A stretch of 56,542 bases of DNA from Lacticaseibacillus suibinensis (GTDB lineage Bacteria; Bacillota; Bacilli; Lactobacillales; Lactobacillaceae), in the NCBI RefSeq assembly GCF_003946175.1, contig NZ_RHOK01000017.1, positions 1 through 56,542 on the forward strand, read 5' to 3'. The position numbers were made by a program, and so were the translations under genes. Below the pieces are notes generated by a model that had not been told where the DNA came from, made no database searches, and worked only from the letters and a program-made list of their open reading frames with translations. The number at the start of each line of letters is the position of its first letter. Position 1 is the stretch's first letter. This document shows, piece by piece, positions 7,602-16,440 of the stretch.

Positions 7602-8531
7602 TTACTTGGTGGTGGCAGTACCGGAAGTGGTGGTGCCTTTATAAGCGTTCAGCGCGGATTGGAGATTCTTGTCCTTGATTTTGACGTTTTCGTCTTTGAG
7701 CACTTGGCTGATGACATTCTTCATCACCGTGGTGCTGGCCTCCCATTTTTGATAAAGGGAGGCGGTTAACGCGGCTTTGCTGGCCTTGAAGGTCCCTTTG
7801 GCAGGGTGCTTGATCATTTGTATCACTTCATAGCCGCTGGTGGTTTTCACTGGGGTGGTGGTGAACTCGCCATCCTTCAGCTTGTACGCCGCGTCCTTGA
7901 AGGTGGAGTCCAGGTTCTTGTCGGTGCTGTCAAACGCTGCCATTTTGCCGCCGTTGCTGGCGGTGGTGTTATCTACTGAGTATTGTTGGGCTAGCTTGGC
8001 AAAGTCGGCGCCTTGTTGCAACTGGGCGATGACGGTTTTGGCCGTGTCTTCACTGGTCGTCAGGATATGTTGGACGGTAATTTTCGGTTGGTACGTTTTC
8101 CAGGCGTCCTTGAGTTGGGCAGTGGTGGGCTTGATCTGTGCTTTCAACGCCGCTTCGCTGAGGTAGTTCAGGCGCAAGGTTTGCTTGAAGGTCTTTTTGG
8201 TGTAGCCATTTTCTTCTAGGTAATCAGCAAATTGATCACCATACCGCGATTGGTAGGATTTGTAGGCAGCGGTGACTTTGGTTTCATCAATCTTCTTACC
8301 GTACGCATCTTTCATGGCCCCATAGATCAGGAGATTGGCCAGTACTTGTTTCGCACTCGGCTCGGCTTTTAACGCCTCATAAAAGTCCTGCTGCGTGATT
8401 TTCTTTTTGGCATATTGCGCGACGACCGGCTGATTGGCCTGATCGGTTTGTGAAGCGTTGCCACAACCGGCCAACGTCAGCATGACCCCCAGGGCGACCA
8501 GCACCCGGGTTGGTTTCAAAATTGTCTTCAT
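7602..8531 (-). CDS. prsA: PrtM/PrsA-type extracellular foldase lipoprotein
   Basis: The start is ATG 8531 behind GGGGAGGAG, giving 309 residues, normal for PrsA. A lipoprotein signal (VALGVMLTLAGC, cysteine at about residue 22) tethers it outside the membrane. The middle holds a parvulin-type peptidyl-prolyl isomerase domain: ITVQHILT, then ADFAKLAQQYSVDNTTASNGGKM and GEFTTTPVKTTSGYEVIQM. The C-terminal ~60 residues are the helical tail typical of PrsA. It is divergent from the proteinase gene at 8848, the classical prtM-prtP arrangement. Its likely job is maturation of that proteinase after export. In other species the same protein serves many secreted enzymes, so a general role is also possible. 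Confidence 0.9.
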   Translation of the reverse strand: MKTILKPTRVLVALGVMLTLAGCGNASQTDQANQPVVAQYAKKKITQQDFYEALKAEPSAKQVLANLLIYGAMKDAYGKKIDETKVTAAYKSYQSRYGDQFADYLEENGYTKKTFKQTLRLNYLSEAALKAQIKPTTAQLKDAWKTYQPKITVQHILTTSEDTAKTVIAQLQQGADFAKLAQQYSVDNTTASNGGKMAAFDSTDKNLDSTFKDAAYKLKDGEFTTTPVKTTSGYEVIQMIKHPAKGTFKASKAALTASLYQKWEASTTVMKNVISQVLKDENVKIKDKNLQSALNAYKGTTTSGTATTK

Positions 8532-8760
8532 GAAAATACTCCTCCCCAAACATGTGCTTCTGATTGTACCGCCAGAGTTAATGAAGAGCAACGTTATTCC
8601 TAATATTTCTCTCATTTTTCTTGAAGAATCGCTAAATACCGGTAATTGTTGGATACAAAGCTCCCATTAGTGGGTGTTTCTCATACGGAAACACATTCTT
8701 TAGCCCGAATAAAAGCACAACAAAATTTGAAGAATATTAGAACCTTCTTTGAGAAATAGG

Positions 8761-8788
8761 TTGCAAATTAGAATTTTCCACATATAAT
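8761..8788 (+). promoter_or_regulatory. Promoter of the cell-envelope proteinase gene
   Basis: TTGCAA (8761-8766), 16 bp, TATAAT (8783-8788). It lies in the AT-rich 316 bp gap between the divergent prtM and prtP genes. The rest of that gap (8532-8760) shows no gene or clear repeat. prtP follows with AGGGGG at 8835-8840 before the start. Confidence 0.8.
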
Positions 8789-8847
8789 CATTCTTATCAT
8801 CACTTAATCAAGATGGTGAGGTTTGAGTCACTCTAGGGGGTAAATGA

Positions 8848-11800
8848 ATGAATAGGACAAGCAAAACGATTGTGACGGCGCTTGCAAGTACTGCTGTTTT
8901 GGGGGCATTGGCACTGTCGCCTGTGTTCGAACTGCAGGCTAAAGCAAGTGTTGATAGTCAGTCTAAGGCAAAGACCAAGGCCGCGGCGACTTTAGCGACC
9001 CGCAGTAACGCCAAAGCCAAGGCGTTGGCCACCACGGAGGATACCACTGCCAAAGCGGTCGAAGCGCAGCTGGCGGCCCGGGGGGTTAACTTCACGAAGT
9101 TGACCACGGCCCAGCAAAAAGACACTTATGTTGATGTCATTATTCAACTGGCTGCCGCTCCTGCCGCCGAAAATGGCAGCTTGAGCACCAACGCCAGCAC
9201 CGCCGAAATTCAGGCGGCGACCGATAAGGTCATTGCCGCGCAGGCTAGCACCAAAGCGGCGGTGGCGGCCATCACTGCCCAAGGTACCGGCGAAAGTTAC
9301 GGCTATGTCATCAACGGCTTTACCACCAAAGTTCAGGTCAAAGATCTAACCAAGTTGGAACAAGTCGCCGGGGTCAAGTCGGTTTCCATTGCCAAGGTTT
9401 ATTACGCCGCTGAGTCTTCAGCCAACGATATGGCGAACGTTTCCACAGTTTGGTCGAACTACAAGTACAAAGGTGAAGGCACGGTTGTTTCTGTCATTGA
9501 TACCGGGATTGATCCTAACCACAAGGACTTCCGGTTGAGCGATGCCAGCACCGCCAAGTTGAGCGAAGATGACGTCAATGCCTTCATCAGCAAGACCGGC
9601 TATGGCCGCTACTACACGTCCAAGGTGCCTTATGGGCATAACTACGCCGATAACGATGAAATTATCACCGACGACAATCCGGAAGAGCAACACGGGATGC
9701 ACGTCGCCGGGATTATCGGGGCCAATGGTACTGGTAGCGATCCGACCACGTCCGTTGTTGGGGTGGCGCCAGAAGCGCAGCTCTTGGCGATGAAAGTCTT
9801 CTCGAACTCTGATACCGCGGCGACCACTGATTCCACTTCAGTTGTGGGCGCGATTGATGACTCCGCTAAGTTGGGTGCGGATGTTTTGAACATGTCACTG
9901 GGTTCTGCTTCAGGCAAACAAAGTGACGACGATCCAGAAGTCGCGGCGGTGGAAAATGCCATCAATGCTGGGACTGCCGCTGTGATTTCCGCCGGGAATG
10001 ACGGGACTTCAGTGTCTGACCAAGATGGCACCAACGTTGACTACTTCGGCAATCCGGATATGGAAATGGTCGCCACCCCAGGCACGGCCCGCCATGCGAC
10101 TACGGTTGCTTCCGCTGAGAACACCAAGGCCATCAACAACGCCATCACGATTTCCGCCGATGGCACCACGATTTTGGGCCCATCCATGACCGAAACCGGT
10201 ACTGGCTTTGACCTGACCGCCTTTGATGGCAAACAGTTCTACGAAGTCAAAGATGCTGACGGTAACCTCGGCATTGGTACGGCTGATCAATTCACCGCTG
10301 ATGTGAAAGGCAAAATTGCCATTGTGAAGCGCGGCGACATCAACTTTACTGAAAAGCAGGCCAACGCGAAGGCGGCTGGCGCGGCTGGCGTCTTGATCGT
10401 CAACAATGCTGGCGGCGACGAAGCACTCACGTCTGTGGCCTACGATGCGGGTTTCCCAACTGCCGGTTTGTCCACTAATGATGGGGACAAGTTGGTCGCT
10501 TATCTGGCGTCTAACCCAGATGCCACCTTCAATGTTGAAATCGGCCTGAAGCAAATGGACAACACCCTTACCGCGACGGATGCCATGTCCACCTTCAGTT
10601 CCTACGGGCCAACGTCGGACTTGTCCTTCAAGCCTGACATCACCGCGCCTGGTGGCAATATCTGGTCGACCCAGAACAACAACGGCTACACGAACTTGTC
10701 TGGGACCTCCATGGCTTCACCATTCATCGCTGGTTCACAGGCGCTGTTGACGCAGGCCATGAATGACGAAAATGGCAAGTATTATGCCTTGTATCAAAGC
10801 ATGACTGCCAGTGAACGGGCGGCCTTCATGAAGACCATCGAAATGAACACCGCCACTGAAATCACTGATGTCGACCGCGATGCTGTCATCGAATCCCCAC
10901 GGCGTCAAGGCGCAGGGATGGTGGACGTGGACGCAGCCATTGATGCCATCAGCAAGAACCCATCCACGGTCACTGGTGCCAATGACTACCCAGGCGTTGA
11001 ACTGAAAGACTTCGATGAAGCGACGCATCAGTTTACCTTGAAGTTCACCAACCGCACCGATCAGCCAATCACCTACACGCTGAAGGACAACGCGAAGCTG
11101 ACAGCGGTTTATACCTCTGCCACCGACGCGCAAACCGCGACGTTGTATGACAAGGCGATTGCTGGGGCCAACATCAAGGCGGATTCCACGATTGCTGTAC
11201 CAGCAGGGACCACCCAAGAATTCACTTTCACCTTGACCTTACCAAGCGATTTTGAAAAGGATCAATACGTTGAAGGCTTCCTGAATTTTGAAGGCTCCGA
11301 TGACTCCAAGCTGAGCATCCCATACATGGGCTTCTACGGCAGCTGGGGCGATCCCCAGCTGTTTGATGACTTCAACGGCGTCACCTTCACGCCAACCACG
11401 ACCGGCAACACCGGGACCATTGTCAATGGCGGGAATGATGAAGATGGGGCCATCAGCAACCCTGGTCTCACCACCGATGCCCAAGGCAATTACGTCATCG
11501 ATACCAACAACATTGCTTTCTCCACCGCGCCGGGCGCTGACATTGCTTGGATTCAGCCTGAATACTGGATGTTCCGCAATGCCAATGATGTCCAGACTCA
11601 GCTGTTAGACGATCAAGGCAACCTGCTGACGACCTTCTCCACCTATAAGGCCGCTACCAAGAGTTACTGGTATGCGAAAGATCAGAAATACGAAAAGCTG
11701 GATGGCGCGGAATTTGACGGCACGTACTTCGATCCGCAAACTAACCAAACCGAAACCCTGCCAGATGGCACCTACACCTACCGCGTGGTCGGTACGCCAG

Positions 11801-14685
11801 ACGGCACCGATAAGCAGCAAGTGCTTGATTTCAAGGTTAAAATCGATAGCGTTAAGCCAGAAGTGCGAAACCTGAAGCTGACCGCCGAAACCGACCAGGA
11901 TGGCAACAAGCAGTACTATCTGACGGCTGAAGCCTTCGATAACTTCAGTGGCCTGGACGGTTCCGCCAACACGGCCATTAACGGCGTGGAAAACGACGGT
12001 GACCAGGATCCTACCAGTTACGAAACCGAAGGCACCACCGCTGATGGCTACACCAAGATCAAGATTGCGCTGAGCGATGCGCAGGTTAAGGCTTTGGCCG
12101 CTGGCCGCAACAGTATCGCCATTGGGGTGTTTGACAACGCTTCGAACGCTGCCACGACCTCGACTACGGCTCAGAAGCCAGGCGAAGCCAACGGCGGCTT
12201 GGTCATCAACCAAGGCGGTTTGCCAGACAAGATTACGACGCAAACCAAGGGCTTCAACGATGATGGCACCGCGTTTGAGTTTGGTGGTAATTACCTAGTT
12301 GAACCAAGCTTCACTTATACCGATGCTGATGGCAACGAACATGACGGCACAGTTGACTATGCCGATGATAATTCTGGTAACTTTACTGCCGATCTGCCAG
12401 TCAGCGATGATGATTACACCACCACGGTTAAGGTTTACACCGATGACAGTAAGCAAACTTTGCTGTACGAGAAGCAGATTCAAGTCGCAATGAAGGCCCC
12501 TGAGATCGATGCCTTGGCGGTTGATGGTCAGGCCACTTACAAGCAAGGGGATCAAGCGGCCACGACGGCGCAGTCTTCCGAAACGCAAGTGACCTTGACT
12601 GGGACCGTCAGCGACGACACGCAGACCGTTCAGGTCGTCGTTGGTGATCAAACCATCGATGCTACGGTTAACGCCGATCACACCTTCACCGCCGATGTGC
12701 CAATCGCCGGTGGCGACAACACGGCTAAAGTCACCGCCACTGATGCTGATGGTAACCAAACGGAAGTCGATCAACCGATTACGTCCAGCAACTACGGCGT
12801 GGTCGCACCATCCAACAAAGACGTGACCTTCGATGATGGCATTGCCTTCGGGTACAACTACATCGCCGCGGATACCAAGAACTATGATCCGGCTACGGGC
12901 AAAATCACCATCACCGGGAAAGTTGCACGGCCAACCACGAATCTGACCATTGGTGATCAGAAGGTGAAAATCAACTCTGATGGCACCTTCAGTGTCACCT
13001 TGGACATCGGCAAGCATCACGGCAATAACTTCGGCGTTTTGATTGGCGACGACACATCCACCACCACGATTCAAGAACGGATTAGCTTGTACGTGGATGC
13101 TCAACTGCCAACGCTGACCGTGGACCAGGCCAAGGATACTGATGGCGATGGCGTCAACGACACCATCACAACCAGCGACCCGACCTTCACTCTCACTGGG
13201 AACGTTAAGGACGATAACACCTACGCTGACTTGTATATCAATGGCAGTAACGTCATGGCTGGCTATGCTGACGTGGACTTCAATTCGACGAAGGGTTACG
13301 ATCAAGACTTCAGTCAATCTGAAACCTTGAAGCCAGGCAAGAACACGTTCAATATCTACGCCCAGGACTACATTGGCAACAAGACCGCAGTCCAAACCAT
13401 CGTGGTCAACTATGTGCCTGCTACGGCTGAAGACACGGCGGCGTTGAAGGACGCCAAGGCCGCACTGAAGGCCACGTTGACTAAGGCGCGTGAACTGGGT
13501 GCTACCGGCGACTACACGCACGCAACCGCAGCGGTGCTTGCCACGGCTCGGCAGCAAGCGCAAAAGGTCCTGAACGATGAGGATGCCACCTTGGCTGACG
13601 TTCAAGCGGCGCAAACTGCGTTGGATAACGCGATTGCTCAGCTTGTGAAAAAGGACGCCACCACGACCCCAACGGTTGATCCGAATGCGGATATCCTCGC
13701 CGCCATTCAGGAATCTAAGCAAAGTCTCGGCACGACCACTGGTGAAACCCAAGATCCAGCCACTGGGCGGACCTACTACGGCGATTTGGACAACTTGACC
13801 GCTGAAGTCAAGGCTGGCACTGTGACCCCAGAAGAAGCGAAGAAGCAATTGAATGCTTTCTTGAACCAGGCCACCACGCTAGATGAAATCGCCGCCGCAA
13901 AGCAGCAAGTGGCTGCTACCGGGTTAGGCGAAACCCAAGCCCCGTCTGGTCGCACATTCAATGGTGACTTCGATTACCTGTACAACCAAGCCAAGGCCGG
14001 TGCTTTGACGCCGGCGCAGGCAACTGAACAGCTGAATGCATTGCTTGATGATGCACTGGACACTTTGGCCAATGAAGTCAAGCAAGCGACGCCAGTAGCC
14101 ACAGGCAATAGTACCGACGCGGCGACCGGCCGCAGCTGGTACGGCGATGTCGACAATGCCAAGAACACCGGCAAAGCCGCAACGACGCCTGATCAAAAGC
14201 TGGCCCAGCTGACCGAACTGGCCAACCTCAAGCCGTTAATTGCGGCGCAGGTTAAAGCCGATGCTGCCGCTGCTTATGCGCAGGCGCTGGCGGCCAAGAA
14301 CGAAGCAGCCGCGGCGAAGAACACTGCAGCGAACAACACCCGCTTTGGCGGGAGTGATGTTGAAGGCGCGGCGGCGCAAGCCAATGCGGCGGCCGCAGCG
14401 CAGGCAGCTAATGAAGCGGCTCAAGCCAAGCTACTTGCTCAGCAAGCCAAGGTCAAGGCTGCGGCTGATGCCCAGGCCAAAGCGGCCGCTGCGGCGCAGC
14501 CAACGGCGCTTGCGACTACGGGTGCAGCCAAGGCGACCAAGCTTGGCGTCGCCACTGACACCAAGCAACAGGCGGCATTGCCAGCCACCGGCGATCAAGC
14601 TCAAACCGGCTTGATGGCCCTTGGCGCCGCCATGATTGCGGGCGTGCTAGCCTTCTTCGGTAAGAAGAAAGCCGACGAGCGTTAA
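8848..14685 (+). CDS. prtP: Cell-envelope subtilisin-like proteinase (lactocepin/PrtP type), LPXTG-anchored
   Basis: This 1945-residue protein hydrolyses external proteins to feed peptide uptake. A signal peptide covers residues 1-32. The pro-region runs to about 190. The S8 catalytic domain shows D218 (VIDTGID), H282 (QHGMHVAG), oxyanion N384 (SAGNDG) and S621 (GTSMASPF). A PA domain is inserted at about 430-570 (IAVVKRGDINFTEKQ-like: IAIVKRGDINFTEKQANA). Fn3-like A/B domains follow to about 1540. Helical FIVAR-like and threefold GRTYYGDLD-type modules come near 1620-1780, then an alanine/lysine-rich wall spacer. The sorting signal LPATG lies near 1911, followed by a membrane segment and KKKADER. 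An ATG 4 bp upstream (8844) is out of frame. The divergent prtM neighbour supports the call. No truncation is seen. Confidence 0.95.
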   Translation: MNRTSKTIVTALASTAVLGALALSPVFELQAKASVDSQSKAKTKAAATLATRSNAKAKALATTEDTTAKAVEAQLAARGVNFTKLTTAQQKDTYVDVIIQLAAAPAAENGSLSTNASTAEIQAATDKVIAAQASTKAAVAAITAQGTGESYGYVINGFTTKVQVKDLTKLEQVAGVKSVSIAKVYYAAESSANDMANVSTVWSNYKYKGEGTVVSVIDTGIDPNHKDFRLSDASTAKLSEDDVNAFISKTGYGRYYTSKVPYGHNYADNDEIITDDNPEEQHGMHVAGIIGANGTGSDPTTSVVGVAPEAQLLAMKVFSNSDTAATTDSTSVVGAIDDSAKLGADVLNMSLGSASGKQSDDDPEVAAVENAINAGTAAVISAGNDGTSVSDQDGTNVDYFGNPDMEMVATPGTARHATTVASAENTKAINNAITISADGTTILGPSMTETGTGFDLTAFDGKQFYEVKDADGNLGIGTADQFTADVKGKIAIVKRGDINFTEKQANAKAAGAAGVLIVNNAGGDEALTSVAYDAGFPTAGLSTNDGDKLVAYLASNPDATFNVEIGLKQMDNTLTATDAMSTFSSYGPTSDLSFKPDITAPGGNIWSTQNNNGYTNLSGTSMASPFIAGSQALLTQAMNDENGKYYALYQSMTASERAAFMKTIEMNTATEITDVDRDAVIESPRRQGAGMVDVDAAIDAISKNPSTVTGANDYPGVELKDFDEATHQFTLKFTNRTDQPITYTLKDNAKLTAVYTSATDAQTATLYDKAIAGANIKADSTIAVPAGTTQEFTFTLTLPSDFEKDQYVEGFLNFEGSDDSKLSIPYMGFYGSWGDPQLFDDFNGVTFTPTTTGNTGTIVNGGNDEDGAISNPGLTTDAQGNYVIDTNNIAFSTAPGADIAWIQPEYWMFRNANDVQTQLLDDQGNLLTTFSTYKAATKSYWYAKDQKYEKLDGAEFDGTYFDPQTNQTETLPDGTYTYRVVGTPDGTDKQQVLDFKVKIDSVKPEVRNLKLTAETDQDGNKQYYLTAEAFDNFSGLDGSANTAINGVENDGDQDPTSYETEGTTADGYTKIKIALSDAQVKALAAGRNSIAIGVFDNASNAATTSTTAQKPGEANGGLVINQGGLPDKITTQTKGFNDDGTAFEFGGNYLVEPSFTYTDADGNEHDGTVDYADDNSGNFTADLPVSDDDYTTTVKVYTDDSKQTLLYEKQIQVAMKAPEIDALAVDGQATYKQGDQAATTAQSSETQVTLTGTVSDDTQTVQVVVGDQTIDATVNADHTFTADVPIAGGDNTAKVTATDADGNQTEVDQPITSSNYGVVAPSNKDVTFDDGIAFGYNYIAADTKNYDPATGKITITGKVARPTTNLTIGDQKVKINSDGTFSVTLDIGKHHGNNFGVLIGDDTSTTTIQERISLYVDAQLPTLTVDQAKDTDGDGVNDTITTSDPTFTLTGNVKDDNTYADLYINGSNVMAGYADVDFNSTKGYDQDFSQSETLKPGKNTFNIYAQDYIGNKTAVQTIVVNYVPATAEDTAALKDAKAALKATLTKARELGATGDYTHATAAVLATARQQAQKVLNDEDATLADVQAAQTALDNAIAQLVKKDATTTPTVDPNADILAAIQESKQSLGTTTGETQDPATGRTYYGDLDNLTAEVKAGTVTPEEAKKQLNAFLNQATTLDEIAAAKQQVAATGLGETQAPSGRTFNGDFDYLYNQAKAGALTPAQATEQLNALLDDALDTLANEVKQATPVATGNSTDAATGRSWYGDVDNAKNTGKAATTPDQKLAQLTELANLKPLIAAQVKADAAAAYAQALAAKNEAAAAKNTAANNTRFGGSDVEGAAAQANAAAAAQAANEAAQAKLLAQQAKVKAAADAQAKAAAAAQPTALATTGAAKATKLGVATDTKQQAALPATGDQAQTGLMALGAAMIAGVLAFFGKKKADER

Positions 14686-14713
14686 TCATCCTTCTGTCAT
14701 ACTAGTACCACCG

Positions 14714-14740
14714 AAAGAGCCTCTGCGGAGGCTCTTTTTG
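14714..14740 (+). terminator. Terminator of prtP
   Basis: AGAGCCTC-TGC-GAGGCTCT stem-loop followed by TTTTTG, 29 bp after the prtP stop. Confidence 0.93.
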
Positions 14741-14761
14741 CTGGCTTTTGGGCGCTAAATC

Positions 14762-14770
14762 TGCTATATT
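14762..14770 (+). promoter_or_regulatory. Extended -10 promoter ahead of the riboswitch
   Basis: TGCTATATT (TGn plus TATATT, 14762-14770) stands about 16 bp upstream of the riboswitch P1 strand. No good -35 box is seen at 17 bp spacing, which fits an extended -10 type promoter. Confidence 0.55.
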
Positions 14771-14785
14771 TAAGCCAAAGAAAAT

Positions 14786-14916
14786 CGTATGTATCAAGAG
14801 TGTTGGTAGTGGCTATGCACTGTGACCAACCGGCAACGTACCGCAAGGCAACGTGCCCCACCATAGACGGATGCAGATCACTTCGGGGGTCGTGCATTTG
14901 ATGTACGACTTTTTTA
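14786..14916 (+). promoter_or_regulatory. SAM-clan (SAM-I/SAM-IV-like) riboswitch with transcription terminator
   Basis: Conserved SAM-aptamer pieces occur in order: ATCAAGAG (14793-14800), P2 arms GTTGG/CCAAC, CCGGCAAC (14830-14837) and GTGCCCC (14853-14859). P1 forms from TGTATC (14790-14795) and GATGCA (14870-14875). The P2 loop CTATG (14813-14817) is complementary to CATAG (14862-14866), matching the expected pseudoknot. P4 of SAM-I is missing, which is closer to SAM-IV. Downstream, GTCGTGCAT/ATGTACGAC plus TTTTTT forms a terminator (14889-14915). The P1 3' strand ATGCA-GATC (14871-14879) can instead pair with GGTC-G-TGCAT (14888-14897), giving an antiterminator that excludes both P1 and the terminator. 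Ligand binding should therefore switch transcription off. Confidence 0.75.
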
Positions 14917-14938
14917 ATCTTATTTTAGGAGTGATTGA

Positions 14939-15322
14939 ATGATGACATTGATTGATGGCGCCGTGCGCGACCTCCCAGTTGGCGAGGCAGTGGTGCCAGC
15001 TTATATGCAGCAAATCGCACGTGAGACTGTGGTGAACTGCATTGGCCTGGATGACTACCTGGCGGTGCGGGGCGTGGCTAGTCCAAGCCAGCGGCAGGCG
15101 TTAGATGACCTGGTGGCGGCCAAACTGGCCGCCGCGGCGCAAGGACTACTAGACTCGCACGCCGCTTTGCCGAAGCAGCGAGACACCCGCAAGTGGCAGG
15201 CTAGTGATCTTCGACAATGGCAACACGCGCGAGCGGCTCAAATCACCCGCAATTGGTTGGCTGATTTTGCGGCTGATCCGGCGGTGCCGACGGCGGTGAG
15301 GCAGGCTGCAACTCTCGGCTAG
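14939..15322 (+). CDS. Unknown small protein under riboswitch control
   Basis: The 127-residue soluble, mostly helical protein starts at ATG 14939 behind AGGAG (14927-14931). It has no membrane segment, signal peptide, zinc site or fold that I recognise. The C-terminal half is rich in Q, R, W and A (RDTRKWQASDLRQWQHARAAQ). It is the only gene between the riboswitch terminator and its own terminator at 15350, so it is the sole target of the SAM-clan switch. That suggests a link to methionine, SAM or sulfur metabolism, but nothing in the protein itself shows it. No function is assigned. Confidence 0.75.
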   Translation: MMTLIDGAVRDLPVGEAVVPAYMQQIARETVVNCIGLDDYLAVRGVASPSQRQALDDLVAAKLAAAAQGLLDSHAALPKQRDTRKWQASDLRQWQHARAAQITRNWLADFAADPAVPTAVRQAATLG

Positions 15323-15349
15323 TGACATAATTTCAGCTTGATTTGAACG

Positions 15350-15386
15350 AAGCGACGGCGCTGTTTAAGGTGCAGTCGCTTTTTTA
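15350..15386 (+). terminator. Terminator after the riboswitch-controlled gene
   Basis: AAGCGAC and GTCGCTT are paired across the loop, followed by a T-run (15380-15385), 28 bp after the stop codon. Confidence 0.8.
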
Positions 15387-15492
15387 TTGACTCAGACCGA
15401 CCTGATGAGTCAATCTGTTGATAGCGCCGGTTTAGCGGGCCTCATTGGTTGACTCGATTCTCATTGACTCGCCAGTCGATGGCTTCTACACT
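15387..15492 (+). promoter_or_regulatory. Promoter and four-copy TTGACTC operator-like region of the ABC/TetR unit
   Basis: The promoter is TTGACT (15464-15469), 17 bp, TACACT (15487-15492). The heptamer TTGACTC occurs at 15387, 15449 and 15464 and inverted (GAGTCAA) at 15407; the last direct copy overlaps the -35 box. The first pair forms a 27 bp interrupted palindrome. A site for the TetR-type regulator at 18051 is a natural guess. Confidence 0.65.
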
Positions 15493-15525
15493 GAGACCAT
15501 CAAAGCATAAGAGGAGGAGATAGCG

Positions 15526-16440
15526 ATGACAGAGGTCGTTGCAATCGATCATTTAACCAAGCGCTTTGGCAAGTTTCAAGCGCTGAAAAATATCACCTTT
15601 ACCATTCATCCCGGGGAAGTGTTTGGTTTTATCGGGCCGAATGGGGCAGGTAAATCCACCACGATTCGGATTTTGTTGGGGAACCTCAAGGCCACCTCCG
15701 GCCAAGCGACCATTTTTGGCCAGTCGGTGTGGACCGACGCCGTGGCCATTCACAAGCGGATTGCGTATGTGCCAGGGGATGTTGACTTGTGGCCGAATCT
15801 GACTGGCGGCGAGATTATAGATCTGCTACTGAAACTAAGCGGTCAAAAGCATACCGCCCGCACCGACGAGTTGATCAAGAAATTCGACCTGGATGTGGCC
15901 AAAAAGGCCCGGACTTATTCCAAAGGGAACCGCCAAAAAGTGGCGTTGGTCGCCGCTTTTTCCACCGATGCCGAGTTGTATATTTTTGATGAACCGACTA
16001 GCGGCCTCGACCCGCTGATGGAAGAAGTCTTCCAACAGGAGGTTTTGGCGCTGAAGGCGGCCGGTAAGAGCATTCTGTTATCCTCCCACATTCTCAGCGA
16101 AGTGGAGCGGATGTGTGATCGCATCGGCATCATCCGGCAAGGGGAAAGCATCGAAGTCGGCAGCCTGGCCTCGATGCGAAAGCTCAGCCGCAGCACGATT
16201 CATGTGCAAACCAAGCAGCCGCTGACAGCCATTGCGACCTTGGCTGCCGTGCACCAGTTCAAGGCTGAAAGTAACACCAAGGCGGAATTTACTGTGGACA
16301 GTGAAGCCGTGGGCAGCGTGATGGATCAGCTGAGCAGCCTCGAAATCGTCCAGTTGCAAAGCACCCCACCGACGCTGGAAGATTTGTTCCTGCGTTATTA
16401 CAACAAAGAAGGTGAAGCGGATGCCACACAGCACGTTTAA
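15526..16440 (+). CDS. ABC transporter ATP-binding protein (antibiotic exporter type)
   Basis: The 304-residue ATPase powers the membrane protein encoded next. It has Walker A GPNGAGKST (37-45), a signature-type motif YSKGNRQKVALVAAF, Walker B LYIFDEPTSGLDPL, and a switch histidine in LLSSHILSEVERM. The last ~90 residues are the extra C-terminal domain seen in DrrA/NatA-like exporters. Start ATG 15526 follows GAGGAGG. The gene overlaps the permease start by 20 bp, so translation is coupled. With the permease it resembles the tetronasin/polyketide-type exporters of Gram-positives. The substrate is unknown. Confidence 0.9.
   Translation: MTEVVAIDHLTKRFGKFQALKNITFTIHPGEVFGFIGPNGAGKSTTIRILLGNLKATSGQATIFGQSVWTDAVAIHKRIAYVPGDVDLWPNLTGGEIIDLLLKLSGQKHTARTDELIKKFDLDVAKKARTYSKGNRQKVALVAAFSTDAELYIFDEPTSGLDPLMEEVFQQEVLALKAAGKSILLSSHILSEVERMCDRIGIIRQGESIEVGSLASMRKLSRSTIHVQTKQPLTAIATLAAVHQFKAESNTKAEFTVDSEAVGSVMDQLSSLEIVQLQSTPPTLEDLFLRYYNKEGEADATQHV

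Noticed and set aside
12295-13848. A 517-codon minus-strand open frame inside prtP.
   Set aside because: It lies antisense to the well-conserved proteinase gene, has no recognisable domain and no ribosome binding site, and results from the GC-rich codon pattern of the sense strand.
14786-14916. T-box leader considered because of ACCGC and a terminator.
   Set aside because: There is no T-box sequence TGGNACCGCG, no stem I features and no tRNA-related gene downstream; SAM-clan motifs fit better.
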